Source: Ignavibacteriales bacterium
GTDB lineage: Bacteria; Bacteroidota; Ignavibacteria; Ignavibacteriales; Ignavibacteriaceae
Length of the DNA stretch: 64,000 nucleotides
Direction: 5' to 3'
Assembly: GCA_015709675.1 (NCBI GenBank)
Contig: CP054182.1
Span: forward strand, 3,141,448 to 3,205,447
Made by a program: the position numbers and the translations under genes. The notes beneath the pieces are model-generated. The model searched no databases, was not told the origin of the DNA, and was given only the letters and a program-made list of their open reading frames with translations. The first letter of the stretch is position 1; each line of letters opens with the position of its first letter. Positions 18,701 through 25,304 of the stretch are shown one piece after another.

Positions 18701-19174
18701 GACGGATTCGGTTGATTCAACATTGTGTTCAACTACAGTCGGTTTGTCAAGTTTCAGTTCTGCATCCAGATCCATCTGGGCAACTTCCATACTGTTCATC
18801 AGTTCATAGAAGACACTGGATTTGGCTTCAATTAAGATCATATTGGCAATCCAGAAGGACTTGTAACCAAACACTTCCCTCTGAGCATAACGCTCTTCAA
18901 AATAGTTGATGAGGTTTTGCTGAGAACTCTGAGCTTTATTCTGAAGTGTGGTGATTACCGTGAATGCTCTGTGTTCAAGAGTAGCATTTTCAGCATACAA
19001 TTGCTGATCAAGCGCTTCGATATCCACCTGATCACGGAGGTACACGAATCCTTTTATATAATCTGTCGGGGATGAATTTTGTAAAGCCCGCATCAGACGG
19101 GTGCTTACTTCAACCTGTGCAAACAGTGACGAGGTCAGAAGAAAGACAAAAAAAAGTAGGAAGTTTTTTTTCAA
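15776..19174 (-). CDS. T9SS-exported subtilisin-like (S8) protease
   Basis: Extracellular or surface serine protease of 1132 residues, TTG start with GGAG 5 nt upstream. Order: signal peptide (1-19); inhibitor-type propeptide (~20-150), resembling bacillopeptidase F; S8 catalytic domain with D186 (VMGIDTGVD), H227 (DGHGTH), oxyanion N295 (GNSWYD) and S416 (SGTSMAAPH); fibronectin-III module (~482-590); a jelly-roll-like region (~690-850); a PVELTSF module; and a T9SS type A sorting domain in the last ~85 residues (QNYPNPFNPATSISYSLP). All catalytic residues are present. Exported by Sec and then T9SS; the sorting domain is normally removed on surface attachment. Monocistronic, with its own terminator. 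Confidence 0.94.
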   Translation of the reverse strand: MKKNFLLFFVFLLTSSLFAQVEVSTRLMRALQNSSPTDYIKGFVYLRDQVDIEALDQQLYAENATLEHRAFTVITTLQNKAQSSQQNLINYFEERYAQREVFGYKSFWIANMILIEAKSSVFYELMNSMEVAQMDLDAELKLDKPTVVEHNVESTESVEPGVKIINADKLWAMGITGQGRLVMGIDTGVDPTHPAINHKWRGNTVPASQAWFDPGGGSTTPNDCDGHGTHTIGTMAGRSTTTADTVGVAIDAQWIAAKTICSSPHTSNSVAAFQWAMNPDGNPSTITDMPDAIGNSWYDPNVSNECTGIYKTTLDAVEASGIAVVFSAGNSGPSASTITKPKNISTTEVNVFAIGAIDGVQYLGGNNNPIASFSSRGPSVCGGTGSFLIKPEVSAPGNNVRSSYPGGGYSTLSGTSMAAPHVVGAIALLKQYAPTLTGAQIKMALYNTAKDLGTAGEDNTYGMGLIDLYAAFLTLGTPDTVAPTQITNLASAEPQSNSLKLTWTVPDDTSNGGVVGYAIKMSNAPITDTVAFNNAQDVPFNGAPGASGSTDMVMVGNLQPATTYHFAIRARDLWGNWSLLSNSASGTTLGAPALSVTPDSMHKQLSANMVYVDSLVVSNTSAHASTLNYQVSLQNSTFPGNVKLTLVPHQTQVLEGKYPVKGDELSQYTPGLSIEGQGGPDAFGYKWIDSDEPNGPAYEWNDIAATGTNVTTWTPTGTFGAKDEGHSGPITLPFPFKFYGNVKNTVYASSNGVILFNAPTSNIFTNAAIPNAAAPNEYIAPFWDDLDGTNGGEVYYKADGGKFTIQYNNWPRYSTTGSSLTFQVVLYSNGRIMIYYKTMTSSTMNSATIGIENGNGSVGLQTAYNAAYAKNSHAIKFAADPEWMTTQHTGGTLNNGASASVVMEFRSEDYPAGMYTMDVVFSTNDPLKPTHTIPVSLYIDGEVPVELTSFTGSVNGNTALLQWVTATEVNNKGFRVERRNENSAWKQAGYIDGRGNTTEISRYEFTESGLETGVYFYRLIQEDYNGTSKTYDEIRVEISRPDVFSLNQNYPNPFNPATSISYSLPVRGNVVLDIYSALGERVATLVNEVKEAGYHQVSFDASQLTSGTYIYTIRVSAGESSFTDTKKMILVK

Positions 19175-19295
19175 CTTTTTCTCCTAAGTTTTTATTAAAT
19201 GATGACTGATTTTGGCCGGAGTGCAGATGGTTGGAAGAAATCGAACGCCGGATAGGTCAAGTTAGTGAAATCAGTTGAAATAAAAAACAGTATTT

Positions 19296-19328
19296 GAAGC
19301 ATGAATCATGAATTATGAAGGATGAATT
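19296..19328. repeat. Short iterated ATGAAt/ATGAAg low-complexity repeat
   Basis: Variants of a 6-9-nt unit (ATGAATC, ATGAATT, ATGAAGG, ATGAATT) run head to tail between the protease gene and a terminator. It is non-coding. Directly after it comes a GTGTCTTAGAGTCTTTGGGTGG stretch resembling dispersed intergenic repeats seen in diverse bacteria. The rest of the 271-nt gap holds only the terminator at 19384-19422. Confidence 0.35.
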
Positions 19329-19383
19329 TTTAGGAGTTTGCATCCCTTTGTGTCTTAGAGTCTTTGGGTGGGTTATTCGGGGA

Positions 19384-19422
19384 ATAAAAAAACCCCGCAA
19401 AAAGCGAGTTTCTGCGGGGTTA
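19384..19422 (-). terminator. Rho-independent terminator after OB-fold lipoprotein gene
   Basis: On the minus strand an AACCCCGC...GCGGGGTT stem with a ~15-nt loop is followed by TTTTTTATT. It lies 24 nt past the stop of the gene at 19446. Confidence 0.8.
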
Positions 19423-19445
19423 TTGCAGCTTTTTTACTGAAAATT

Positions 19446-20162
19446 CTACATTTTCTTCGAAAGCACTTTTGCTTCTTCCAGAATCATTTTGTAGGTATAG
19501 CCATATCCAAAATCCTTATCAACAGCTACTTTTCCCTGGAAGGTGATAATATCCCCTTCATTCACGGTTTCTGTTGAGGTCACGGTCAGATCAAAATCTT
19601 CACCTGAACTTGTGCCATCCTGGACGTGGAACCAGTTACGGTCCATAATGCCAAGATTCACTTTGGTCACTTTACCTCTTATTTTAACTGACTGACCTGA
19701 ATACTTTGCCGGATTTGCATAAAGTTCACCAATGGTAATCCCCCCTTCAGCCTTTTCAACAGAGACATCGGTCTTTGTAATAGTCGGCTTCTGCGGTTCA
19801 GAAACTTTATTAAGTGCTTCAGTTACTTCCTGCTGGTTTTTTGCATTTTCAACAAATAAAAGTTTATCGAAGGTTTTATTAAGGTCTTCACTTTTAAAAT
19901 TGGTCATTTCCATGGCATTCATAAAGTAAACCCATTCGCCCACTTTAAATTGTGCCTTGGTAATAGCCATCCAGTATTCATTTTCTTTTTCTTTAACGCG
20001 GAGGTAGGTATATGCAGCTACTTCCTGAACTTCCAACACCTGAGCTACACGGGTTCCGGGAGGAAGTTCATTCTCCGCGATGGGAGATTTTTCGGCTTCT
20101 TTCTCACATGCTGAAAAAATAAACAATGAGAGAATTGCAAAAACAAATAATTTAACGCGCAT
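19446..20162 (-). CDS. OB-fold lipoprotein
   Basis: 238-residue lipoprotein: signal with lipobox FSAC (lipidated C19), so membrane-anchored and facing periplasm or exterior. Residues ~30-110 form a small beta domain (AYTYLRVKEKENEYWMAI); a Lys/Glu-rich linker follows (~110-140). Residues ~142-236 are an OB-fold of the nucleic-acid-binding-like/NrfJ type (VKIRGKVTKVN, NWFHVQDGT, VNEGDIITFQGKVAVDKDFGYGY). In several bacteria such proteins neighbour cytochrome nitrite reductase genes, but no such gene is here, so the role is open. Single gene with its own terminator. Confidence 0.75.
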   Translation of the reverse strand: MRVKLFVFAILSLFIFSACEKEAEKSPIAENELPPGTRVAQVLEVQEVAAYTYLRVKEKENEYWMAITKAQFKVGEWVYFMNAMEMTNFKSEDLNKTFDKLLFVENAKNQQEVTEALNKVSEPQKPTITKTDVSVEKAEGGITIGELYANPAKYSGQSVKIRGKVTKVNLGIMDRNWFHVQDGTSSGEDFDLTVTSTETVNEGDIITFQGKVAVDKDFGYGYTYKMILEEAKVLSKKM

Positions 20163-20221
20163 TCAATAGTCCTTCTAAATATGATATCGTTTTCTTGTAT
20201 AATTTATCAATAATCGTGCCG

Positions 20222-21688
20222 TTAGTGAGGTGCCTCATTTTCAGCATTTTCGGTGCAAATATCGCAATTTCCGCAATTTTTTTTCGTCCCAAATCCGAAA
20301 TACTCCGAAACTGAAGTGCGGCGGCATTTGTTATGCTTAAAATAATTAACCACTGAGAGCAGTTTTGTATTATCCCTCAGCAGTTTCTGCTTCAGATATT
20401 CCTCATCATCGAGTTCAGGCGGCAGTTCTGAAACCACTTCCAGATTCCTTTCTTCAAGTGAGCCTGATGTTACACCATAACGGTCAAACATCCCTAGCAC
20501 AGTATCAACCCTGAAATCAAAACGGTTTTTGTGGCTCATTTGTTCCATAACAAATTCGTACCCGAGAGAATTTACCTCACCAGGTTTTGCCAGAAGAAGT
20601 TCATACATCCGGTGATAAAACTCAGCATCGGGATTTGCCCACTGGACGAACTGCATCTGGGTATATAGATCTTCACTATTATAAAGAAGCAGGCAAAGAG
20701 ACGGCTTACCATCACGGCCCGCCCGGCCGATTTCCTGATAATATGATTCCAGCGAAGAGGGCACTTCTGCATGAATCACGAACCGTATATCGGGTTTATC
20801 AATCCCCATACCGAATGCATTAGTGGCAAGTATCACCTGCTGATTGCCGGAGAGAAATTCCCTCTGAACACGCTTCCGCTGCTGAGGTTCAAGTTTACCG
20901 TGATATACCGAATGAGAGAATCCGGCATCCCTGAGTTTTTCAGAATACTCTTCAAGCTTTTTAATAAGCGCAAAATAGATAATGCCTGATCCCCGGTAAT
21001 CGGTAAGCACCCGTTTAATTTCACGAAGTGTTTCTTTTTCGTCAAAAACATCAAGCGCTTCCAGCCGCAGATTGGGGCGCTCAATCCCCTCCTCATATAT
21101 ACGAACTTCATCAGGAGTAAGACCAAGTTTTTTTATAATATCAATTTTAACATCAGGAGTTGCTGTTGCAGTAAGAGCAACTGTGAGCGGATTTCCCAGC
21201 ATTTCACGAAACTCTGCGATGCGGCTGTAGTCGGGACGGAAATCATGCCCCCATTCTGATATACAGTGTGCCTCATCCACAGCAAGAAGAGATATATCAG
21301 CTTTTTTTATCTCCTGTGTAAACTCTGCCTTTCTGAACCGCTCCGGTGTTACATATAAAAGTTTCAGTTCACCTCTTACGAACTGCGCGAGACGTTTTTC
21401 CCTGTCGGCAGCGCTTACAGTGGAATTAATAAACGCAGCCCTGATATTTCTTTTCCTGAGTGCATCAACCTGATCCTGCATCAGCGCAATCAGAGGAGAA
21501 ATTACAATGGTTCCCCCCTCAAACATCAGAGCCGGAATCTGATAACAGAGTGATTTCCCTCCTCCGGTAGGCATAAGTACCAGCGCATGCTGCTTCTGCT
21601 CAGTAAGGCGGCTGATTATCTCCTCCTGCTTGCCGCGGAAGGAGTCATAACCAAAATATGTTTTAAGAGTTTGTAATGAGGACTGCAT
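20222..21688 (-). CDS. recQ: ATP-dependent DNA helicase RecQ
   Basis: 3'-5' DNA helicase of 488 residues. The superfamily 2 motifs are complete: Walker A MPTGGGKSLCYQIP (~40), DEAH in AVDEAHCISEWGHDFRPDY, TATAT (motif III), ATNAFGMGIDKPD (motif V), and motif VI YYQEIGRAGRDG. The C-terminus keeps the RecQ zinc-binding cysteines (HNKC...NCGNCDIC) but ends soon after, so there is no winged-helix-plus-HRDC tail as in longer RecQ (~600 residues). Short RecQ forms are common in Bacteroidota, so this is not a truncation artefact. It acts in recombination repair and fork restart. Confidence 0.94.
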   Translation of the reverse strand: MQSSLQTLKTYFGYDSFRGKQEEIISRLTEQKQHALVLMPTGGGKSLCYQIPALMFEGGTIVISPLIALMQDQVDALRKRNIRAAFINSTVSAADREKRLAQFVRGELKLLYVTPERFRKAEFTQEIKKADISLLAVDEAHCISEWGHDFRPDYSRIAEFREMLGNPLTVALTATATPDVKIDIIKKLGLTPDEVRIYEEGIERPNLRLEALDVFDEKETLREIKRVLTDYRGSGIIYFALIKKLEEYSEKLRDAGFSHSVYHGKLEPQQRKRVQREFLSGNQQVILATNAFGMGIDKPDIRFVIHAEVPSSLESYYQEIGRAGRDGKPSLCLLLYNSEDLYTQMQFVQWANPDAEFYHRMYELLLAKPGEVNSLGYEFVMEQMSHKNRFDFRVDTVLGMFDRYGVTSGSLEERNLEVVSELPPELDDEEYLKQKLLRDNTKLLSVVNYFKHNKCRRTSVSEYFGFGTKKNCGNCDICTENAENEAPH

Positions 21689-21798
21689 AAATTCTGAAAA
21701 TGAAAGTTTAAAAATAGGGAAAAGCAGTGAGGGTTTTGAGGCACTTTTTAAATCTCAGGAACATTTATTATATTTTCAAATAAATTATCGGAGCATTT

Positions 21799-22041
21799 AT
21801 GAACGTAGCAGAACTTATCGAGAAACTGAAAACACTTCCTCAGGATCTGACCGTTGTGGCCGACAGTTATGAAGACGGATATGACATCGTAAGGGAAATT
21901 AAAGCCTCCGAGGTTGCTTATCAGACCGAACAGAAATGGTACTATGGACGTTTTACCTCAACCAATGAACAAACCGGAATAAAAGTAGTCAGGATAATTT
22001 CTGAGGCACGGGATGATAAGAAGTGGGAACGGGAAGAGTGA
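21799..22041 (+). CDS. Small conserved-looking protein of unknown function
   Basis: 80 residues with a good GGAG before the ATG. Highly charged, with MNVAELIEKLKTLPQDLTVVADSYEDGYDIVREIKASEV at the front. This is the pattern of small prokaryotic proteins that carry an N-terminal helix then LPQD..V, often found in phage or toxin-antitoxin neighbourhoods. No function can be assigned. The location beside vapBC is compatible with accessory DNA. Confidence 0.6.
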   Translation: MNVAELIEKLKTLPQDLTVVADSYEDGYDIVREIKASEVAYQTEQKWYYGRFTSTNEQTGIKVVRIISEARDDKKWEREE

Positions 22042-22415
22042 TAGAAGTGATCAGAGAATTCTTTTCCCTGTCCTTAAAATCTCTCTCTCGCAAACGGATT
22101 CTCCAAAGCAAAGTCTCCAGTTTAAATGGACGAATTTCTAAATCAATGGAAGTCTGGAGGATATATTTATTTAGTTTTTCTCATCAAAAAAGTTGCTCCC
22201 TTAATACTGATCAGAAACAGCGGCAAGTTCTATATCACTTTACTCTCCGGCAATGCATTCAGCGTATGGAACCAATAAGTAAATTGAATGTAATGGAACT
22301 TCAGGACAAATAAATTCTATAAATTTATTTATTTTTTAAGTACTTCTGCATACTGGTAATTCATATTGTATATATTAACTAATATATATTATGAAAAATA
22401 TCATCCACAATTTCC
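22042..22415. other. 374-nt gap with no convincing gene
   Basis: Two overlapping open frames exist on the plus strand: one of 96 codons from 22023 with no conserved look, and one of 50 codons from 22126 (MDEFLNQWKSGGYIYLVFLI...), which starts right after an in-frame stop and lacks a Shine-Dalgarno. Neither resembles a known family. The AT-rich 3' part (22310-22400) reads as non-coding. It may be a decayed gene from the accessory island. Confidence 0.4.
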
Positions 22416-22913
22416 CTACAAATCCCCCGGCTCGTAAAGGTCAATGGAGGGGATGTTTCTGAATGCTTTATCGGCGGAGGCTATTGCTTTGATTTCCAGA
22501 CGGTGTGCAACTGCTAAAAATATTGAATCATTTGTCATGAGTCCATGCAGTCGTTGTAATCTAAGTGCAGAATGAAGGTCTTCACCATTGACAGGTACTA
22601 TAGTGATTCCGGCATCTAATATATTCCTCATAATTGCATTATACTCCCACATGGATTTTATCATTCCGGGTTTTTCACTGAGTTGTTTTGCCGGATTACT
22701 TCCTGAAACAATGCCTGATTTTCTTGCTTCAGCGAGCATGATTACATGCATCACTTCGGACATGATATGACTTGGTACAAATCCGGAATATAAGTTCTCA
22801 GCACACCTGTCCAAAAATTCAAAACAATCAACAGAAGACCTCATGTGGGTGTATAGAAAGATGTTCGCATCAATGAGAACTCTTTCCTCTTTTGGAATTT
22901 CATGTAATTTCAT
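22416..22913 (-). CDS. vapC: PIN-domain toxin (VapC-like RNase)
   Basis: 165-residue PIN-domain ribonuclease, toxin of a type II system. Acidic active-site residues visible: D15 (LIDANIFLY), E53 (SEVMHV), D129 (MTNDSIFLAVA) and D148 (ASADKAF). Slightly longer than the usual ~130-140 residues. Its ATG overlaps the stop of the upstream ribbon-helix-helix antitoxin gene by 4 nt, the classic coupled order antitoxin then toxin. VapC enzymes typically cut tRNA or rRNA loops; the target here is unknown. Regulation is presumably by the antitoxin-toxin complex on the upstream promoter. Confidence 0.85.
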   Translation of the reverse strand: MKLHEIPKEERVLIDANIFLYTHMRSSVDCFEFLDRCAENLYSGFVPSHIMSEVMHVIMLAEARKSGIVSGSNPAKQLSEKPGMIKSMWEYNAIMRNILDAGITIVPVNGEDLHSALRLQRLHGLMTNDSIFLAVAHRLEIKAIASADKAFRNIPSIDLYEPGDL

Positions 22914-23179
22914 TGATCGTAAAAATCCAGTGCCATTAATTCTTCGAGTTCTTGCCTTGTTAAATTAAATGGATTAGAAGAAAATCGTCTTAGCGCCTTC
23001 TTCCTAGCTTCAATATCAATCACCGGCTTGGCGTTGTATGCTACTATCGCCTCCTGTATGACATCGCTGATGGTGCGTCCTTCTTTAACAGCACGTTCTT
23101 TTAGCTGCTGATAGATTTGCTCATCAAGGACGGTGCCTACTTTGAGTTTTTTGCCAGAGGTATTCTTTTTCCCGGGCAT
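22910..23179 (-). CDS. vapB: Ribbon-helix-helix antitoxin paired with VapC
   Basis: 89 residues. A basic N-terminus (MPGKKNTSGKKLKVGTVL) leads into a ribbon-helix-helix DNA-binding fold (strand KVGTVLDEQIYQQL, helix, EGRTISDVIQEAIVAY). The C-terminal half (IEARKKALRRF...LTRQELEELMALDFYDQ) is the likely toxin-neutralising tail. It overlaps the toxin gene. It is highly similar to the next upstream gene (23251-23520), including a shared DNA block in the N-terminal half. Confidence 0.8.
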   Translation of the reverse strand: MPGKKNTSGKKLKVGTVLDEQIYQQLKERAVKEGRTISDVIQEAIVAYNAKPVIDIEARKKALRRFSSNPFNLTRQELEELMALDFYDQ

Positions 23180-23250
23180 GATTACTTTCTTTTGCTATTT
23201 TTTGTAAAATGTAATTTGATAAACATCAATGTTGCAGAAATTCTTTTGTA

Positions 23251-23520
23251 TTACTGATCATAAAAATCTAATTCCATAATTTCTTCCAGTTCCTCTCTGG
23301 TAAGTTTGAATGGGGTCGAGCAGAACCTCCTTACTGCCTCTCTTCTTGCCTTAAAATCAATCACCGGAGTTGTGTAGTATGCCAATAAAGCAGCACTCAC
23401 GACTGCGCTTATGGTACGTCCTTCTTTTACGGCGCGCTCTTTTAGCTGCTGATAGATTTGCTCATCAAGGACGGTGCCTACTTTAAGCTTCTTGCCGGAG
23501 CTTTTCATTTTTCCGGGCAT
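23251..23520 (-). CDS. Orphan paralogous ribbon-helix-helix antitoxin
   Basis: 89 residues, same length as the vapB neighbour and nearly identical over residues 9-38 (KLKVGTVLDEQIYQQLKERA then VKEGRTIS). The two diverge at the operator-helix end (AVVSAALLAYYTTP against DVIQEAIVAYNAKP) and in the tail. No toxin gene follows it; the next gene 71 nt downstream is the second antitoxin. It may be a spare antitoxin, a regulator, or the remnant of a second vapBC pair whose toxin was lost. Confidence 0.75.
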   Translation of the reverse strand: MPGKMKSSGKKLKVGTVLDEQIYQQLKERAVKEGRTISAVVSAALLAYYTTPVIDFKARREAVRRFCSTPFKLTREELEEIMELDFYDQ

Positions 23521-23683
23521 GGCTCTTTTCCTTTTTTTCTTTTATACTGGGTTTTTTCCTGACCAAAAGTAATCAGATTTCTGCAATTTGTCAAGACACT
23601 TTCAAGAAATCTTGATACCTTCTTGACAGTGTAATTTACGGCAGAAATTTTGCCAATTTCCGTAACAGAGTCCTGTTTTTCCC

Positions 23684-23691
23684 TATATTTG
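23684..23691 (+). promoter_or_regulatory. Bacteroidota-type -7 box (TATATTTG) before pyr operon
   Basis: Exact TAnnTTTG match 50 nt before the leader ORF and 114 nt before pyrR. It would start the transcript near 23697. A TTTG lies at 23649-23652, farther than the usual -33 spacing, so only the -7 box supports it. Confidence 0.35.
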
Positions 23692-23740
23692 TCAAACCAA
23701 TTTTTCCTTTAATTCTATTCGAGAAGTAGAGAAGGTACCC

Positions 23741-23815
23741 ATGAAAATTTCCCTCCCCTATACCTCCATGAAGCATTGCCTTCAGAAAGTTGAGGATTAC
23801 CCCCATGCAGATTAA
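23741..23815 (+). CDS. Possible 24-codon pyr leader peptide ORF
   Basis: ATG with AGAAGG 5 nt upstream opens a 24-codon frame (MKISLPYTSMKHCLQKVEDY then PHAD). Its stop codon lies 8 nt beyond the pyrR ATG, so it overlaps pyrR by 11 nt in another frame. The ribosome site and overlap suggest translational coupling to pyrR. The purine-rich AGUAGAGAAGGU just before it loosely resembles a PyrR-binding loop. No Rho-independent terminator was found in the leader, so control would be translational if it exists. Confidence 0.35.
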   Translation: MKISLPYTSMKHCLQKVEDYPHAD

Positions 23816-24362
23816 AGCAACCATTCTTGATGAGACCGCAATTCAGCGTATCATCACCCGGCTATCACACGAGATTCTTGAACACAATAACGGTTCAGAA
23901 AACATTATTCTGATGGGAATGCGAACCCGGGGTGAATTCGTCGCAAAGAGAATTGCGGCAAAAATACGTGAGATTGAAAAAAAGGATGTTCCTCTTGCCA
24001 TACTGGATGTTACCCTCTACCGGGATGATTTTCGCACAAACCTCAAGCAGCCCACCGTATCAGTTTCAAATATAACCGCTGACATAACCGGCAAGGATGT
24101 CATCCTCATTGATGATGTGCTTTATACCGGAAGAACGGTGCGCTCCGCCCTCTGCGCTATTATGGAGTTTGGCAGACCCGCGACCATTCAGCTCTGCTGT
24201 CTGGTGGACCGCGGCCACCGCGAGCTGCCGATCCGTGCCGATTATGTCGGCAAAAACACCCCGACCTCAGTGGATGAGGAAATAAAACTGAAAATGAAAG
24301 AAATTGATAATGAGGATGCAGTCTATCTGGTGGACAGCAGCAGTCTGAAAGGAGAAGCATAA
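23805..24362 (+). CDS. pyrR: PyrR: pyr regulator / uracil phosphoribosyltransferase
   Basis: Bifunctional RNA-binding regulator of pyrimidine genes with UPRTase activity (uracil + PRPP to UMP). 185 residues from the ATG at 23805. I prefer this start over the TTG at 23790 because MQIKATILDETAIQRIITRL matches the family N-terminus and GAGG sits 9 nt upstream. The PRPP-binding motif VILIDDVLYTGRT is intact, and GMRTRGEFVAKRI and LVDRGHRELPI are typical. It heads the pyrR-pyrB-pyrC operon, only 3 nt before pyrB. Confidence 0.95.
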   Translation: MQIKATILDETAIQRIITRLSHEILEHNNGSENIILMGMRTRGEFVAKRIAAKIREIEKKDVPLAILDVTLYRDDFRTNLKQPTVSVSNITADITGKDVILIDDVLYTGRTVRSALCAIMEFGRPATIQLCCLVDRGHRELPIRADYVGKNTPTSVDEEIKLKMKEIDNEDAVYLVDSSSLKGEA

Positions 24363-24365
24363 GCC

Positions 24366-25286
24366 ATGGCTCTGAGTATTAAACATCTCCTGGGATTAGA
24401 CGGCGTTTCACGTGAGGATATACAGGAAATTCTTGATACCGCGGTTACCTTTAGAGAAGTGATTGAACGCCCGATTAAAAAAGTACCCACTCTTCAGGGG
24501 AAAACCGTGGTAAATCTTTTTTATGAAAACTCTACCCGTACCAGAATTTCATTTGAGCTGGCTGAACGGCGGCTCTCGGCGGACAGTCTGAATTTTTCTG
24601 TTTCAACCAGCAGTGTGACCAAAGGTGAGTCTTTTAAGGATACCGTTAGGAATATTGAAGCAATGAAAGTGGATATGATAGTCGTCCGGCATGCTTCAGC
24701 GGGCGTTCCGCAGTATCTTACGCGGATCTCGGGGTCAAAAATTATAAATGCCGGAGACGGCACCCACGAGCATCCCACTCAGGGGCTTCTGGATATGTAT
24801 TCTATCCGTGAAAAACTCGGACGGCTTGAAGGGGTTAAAGTCTGCATCGTCGGGGATATTTCTCACAGCCGCGTCGCGCTGTCTAATATATACGGCCTCA
24901 CAACCATGGGAGCTAAAGTTTCTGTCTGCGGTCCGGCAACCATGATTCCGCCGTATATCAAAGATCTGGGGGTGGATGTACATTACAATATAGATGAGGC
25001 CATTCAGGCAAATGATGTGCTCAATGTTCTGCGGATTCAGCTTGAACGAAAAGCAAGGGAGTATTTTCCGTCAATACGGGAATATCAGAAATTCTACGGA
25101 ATTGACTCACACCGGCTTGAGAAGAATAAAAAAGATGTACTGATACTTCATCCCGGGCCTATTAACCGTGGTGTTGAACTTTCAGCAGAAGTGGCTGACG
25201 GCGAGCATCAGGTGATACTTGACCAGGTAACCAACGGAGTGGCAGTAAGAATGGCTGTGCTCTTTTTATTAGGCACACAAAATTAA
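24366..25286 (+). CDS. pyrB: Aspartate carbamoyltransferase catalytic subunit
   Basis: Second step of UMP synthesis: carbamoyl phosphate + L-aspartate to N-carbamoyl-L-aspartate, cytoplasmic. 306 residues, standard for the catalytic chain. Carbamoyl-phosphate loop STRTR (in YENSTRTRISFELAE), the SSVTKGESFKDT loop, HPTQGLLD and the aspartate-binding HPGPINRGVEL are all present. No pyrI regulatory chain follows, so it is probably a PyrR-controlled class without allosteric subunit. Lies 3 nt after pyrR and 18 nt before pyrC. Confidence 0.97.
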   Translation: MALSIKHLLGLDGVSREDIQEILDTAVTFREVIERPIKKVPTLQGKTVVNLFYENSTRTRISFELAERRLSADSLNFSVSTSSVTKGESFKDTVRNIEAMKVDMIVVRHASAGVPQYLTRISGSKIINAGDGTHEHPTQGLLDMYSIREKLGRLEGVKVCIVGDISHSRVALSNIYGLTTMGAKVSVCGPATMIPPYIKDLGVDVHYNIDEAIQANDVLNVLRIQLERKAREYFPSIREYQKFYGIDSHRLEKNKKDVLILHPGPINRGVELSAEVADGEHQVILDQVTNGVAVRMAVLFLLGTQN

Positions 25287-25304
25287 TTCAGGAAAGAGGA
25301 AACA

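Noticed and set aside
22023-22313. 96-codon plus-strand frame after the 80-residue gene
   Set aside because: Overlaps the preceding gene, composition rich in Ser/Lys/Gln without domain pattern, no ribosome site; treated as possible decay rather than a gene.
23697-23740. Classical PyrR attenuator (antiterminator/terminator) in the pyr leader
   Set aside because: No GC-rich stem followed by a U tract could be found before pyrR.
23790-23804. TTG start for PyrR adding MRITP
   Set aside because: No Shine-Dalgarno in front of it, while GAGG is correctly placed for the ATG at 23805, whose N-terminus matches the family.
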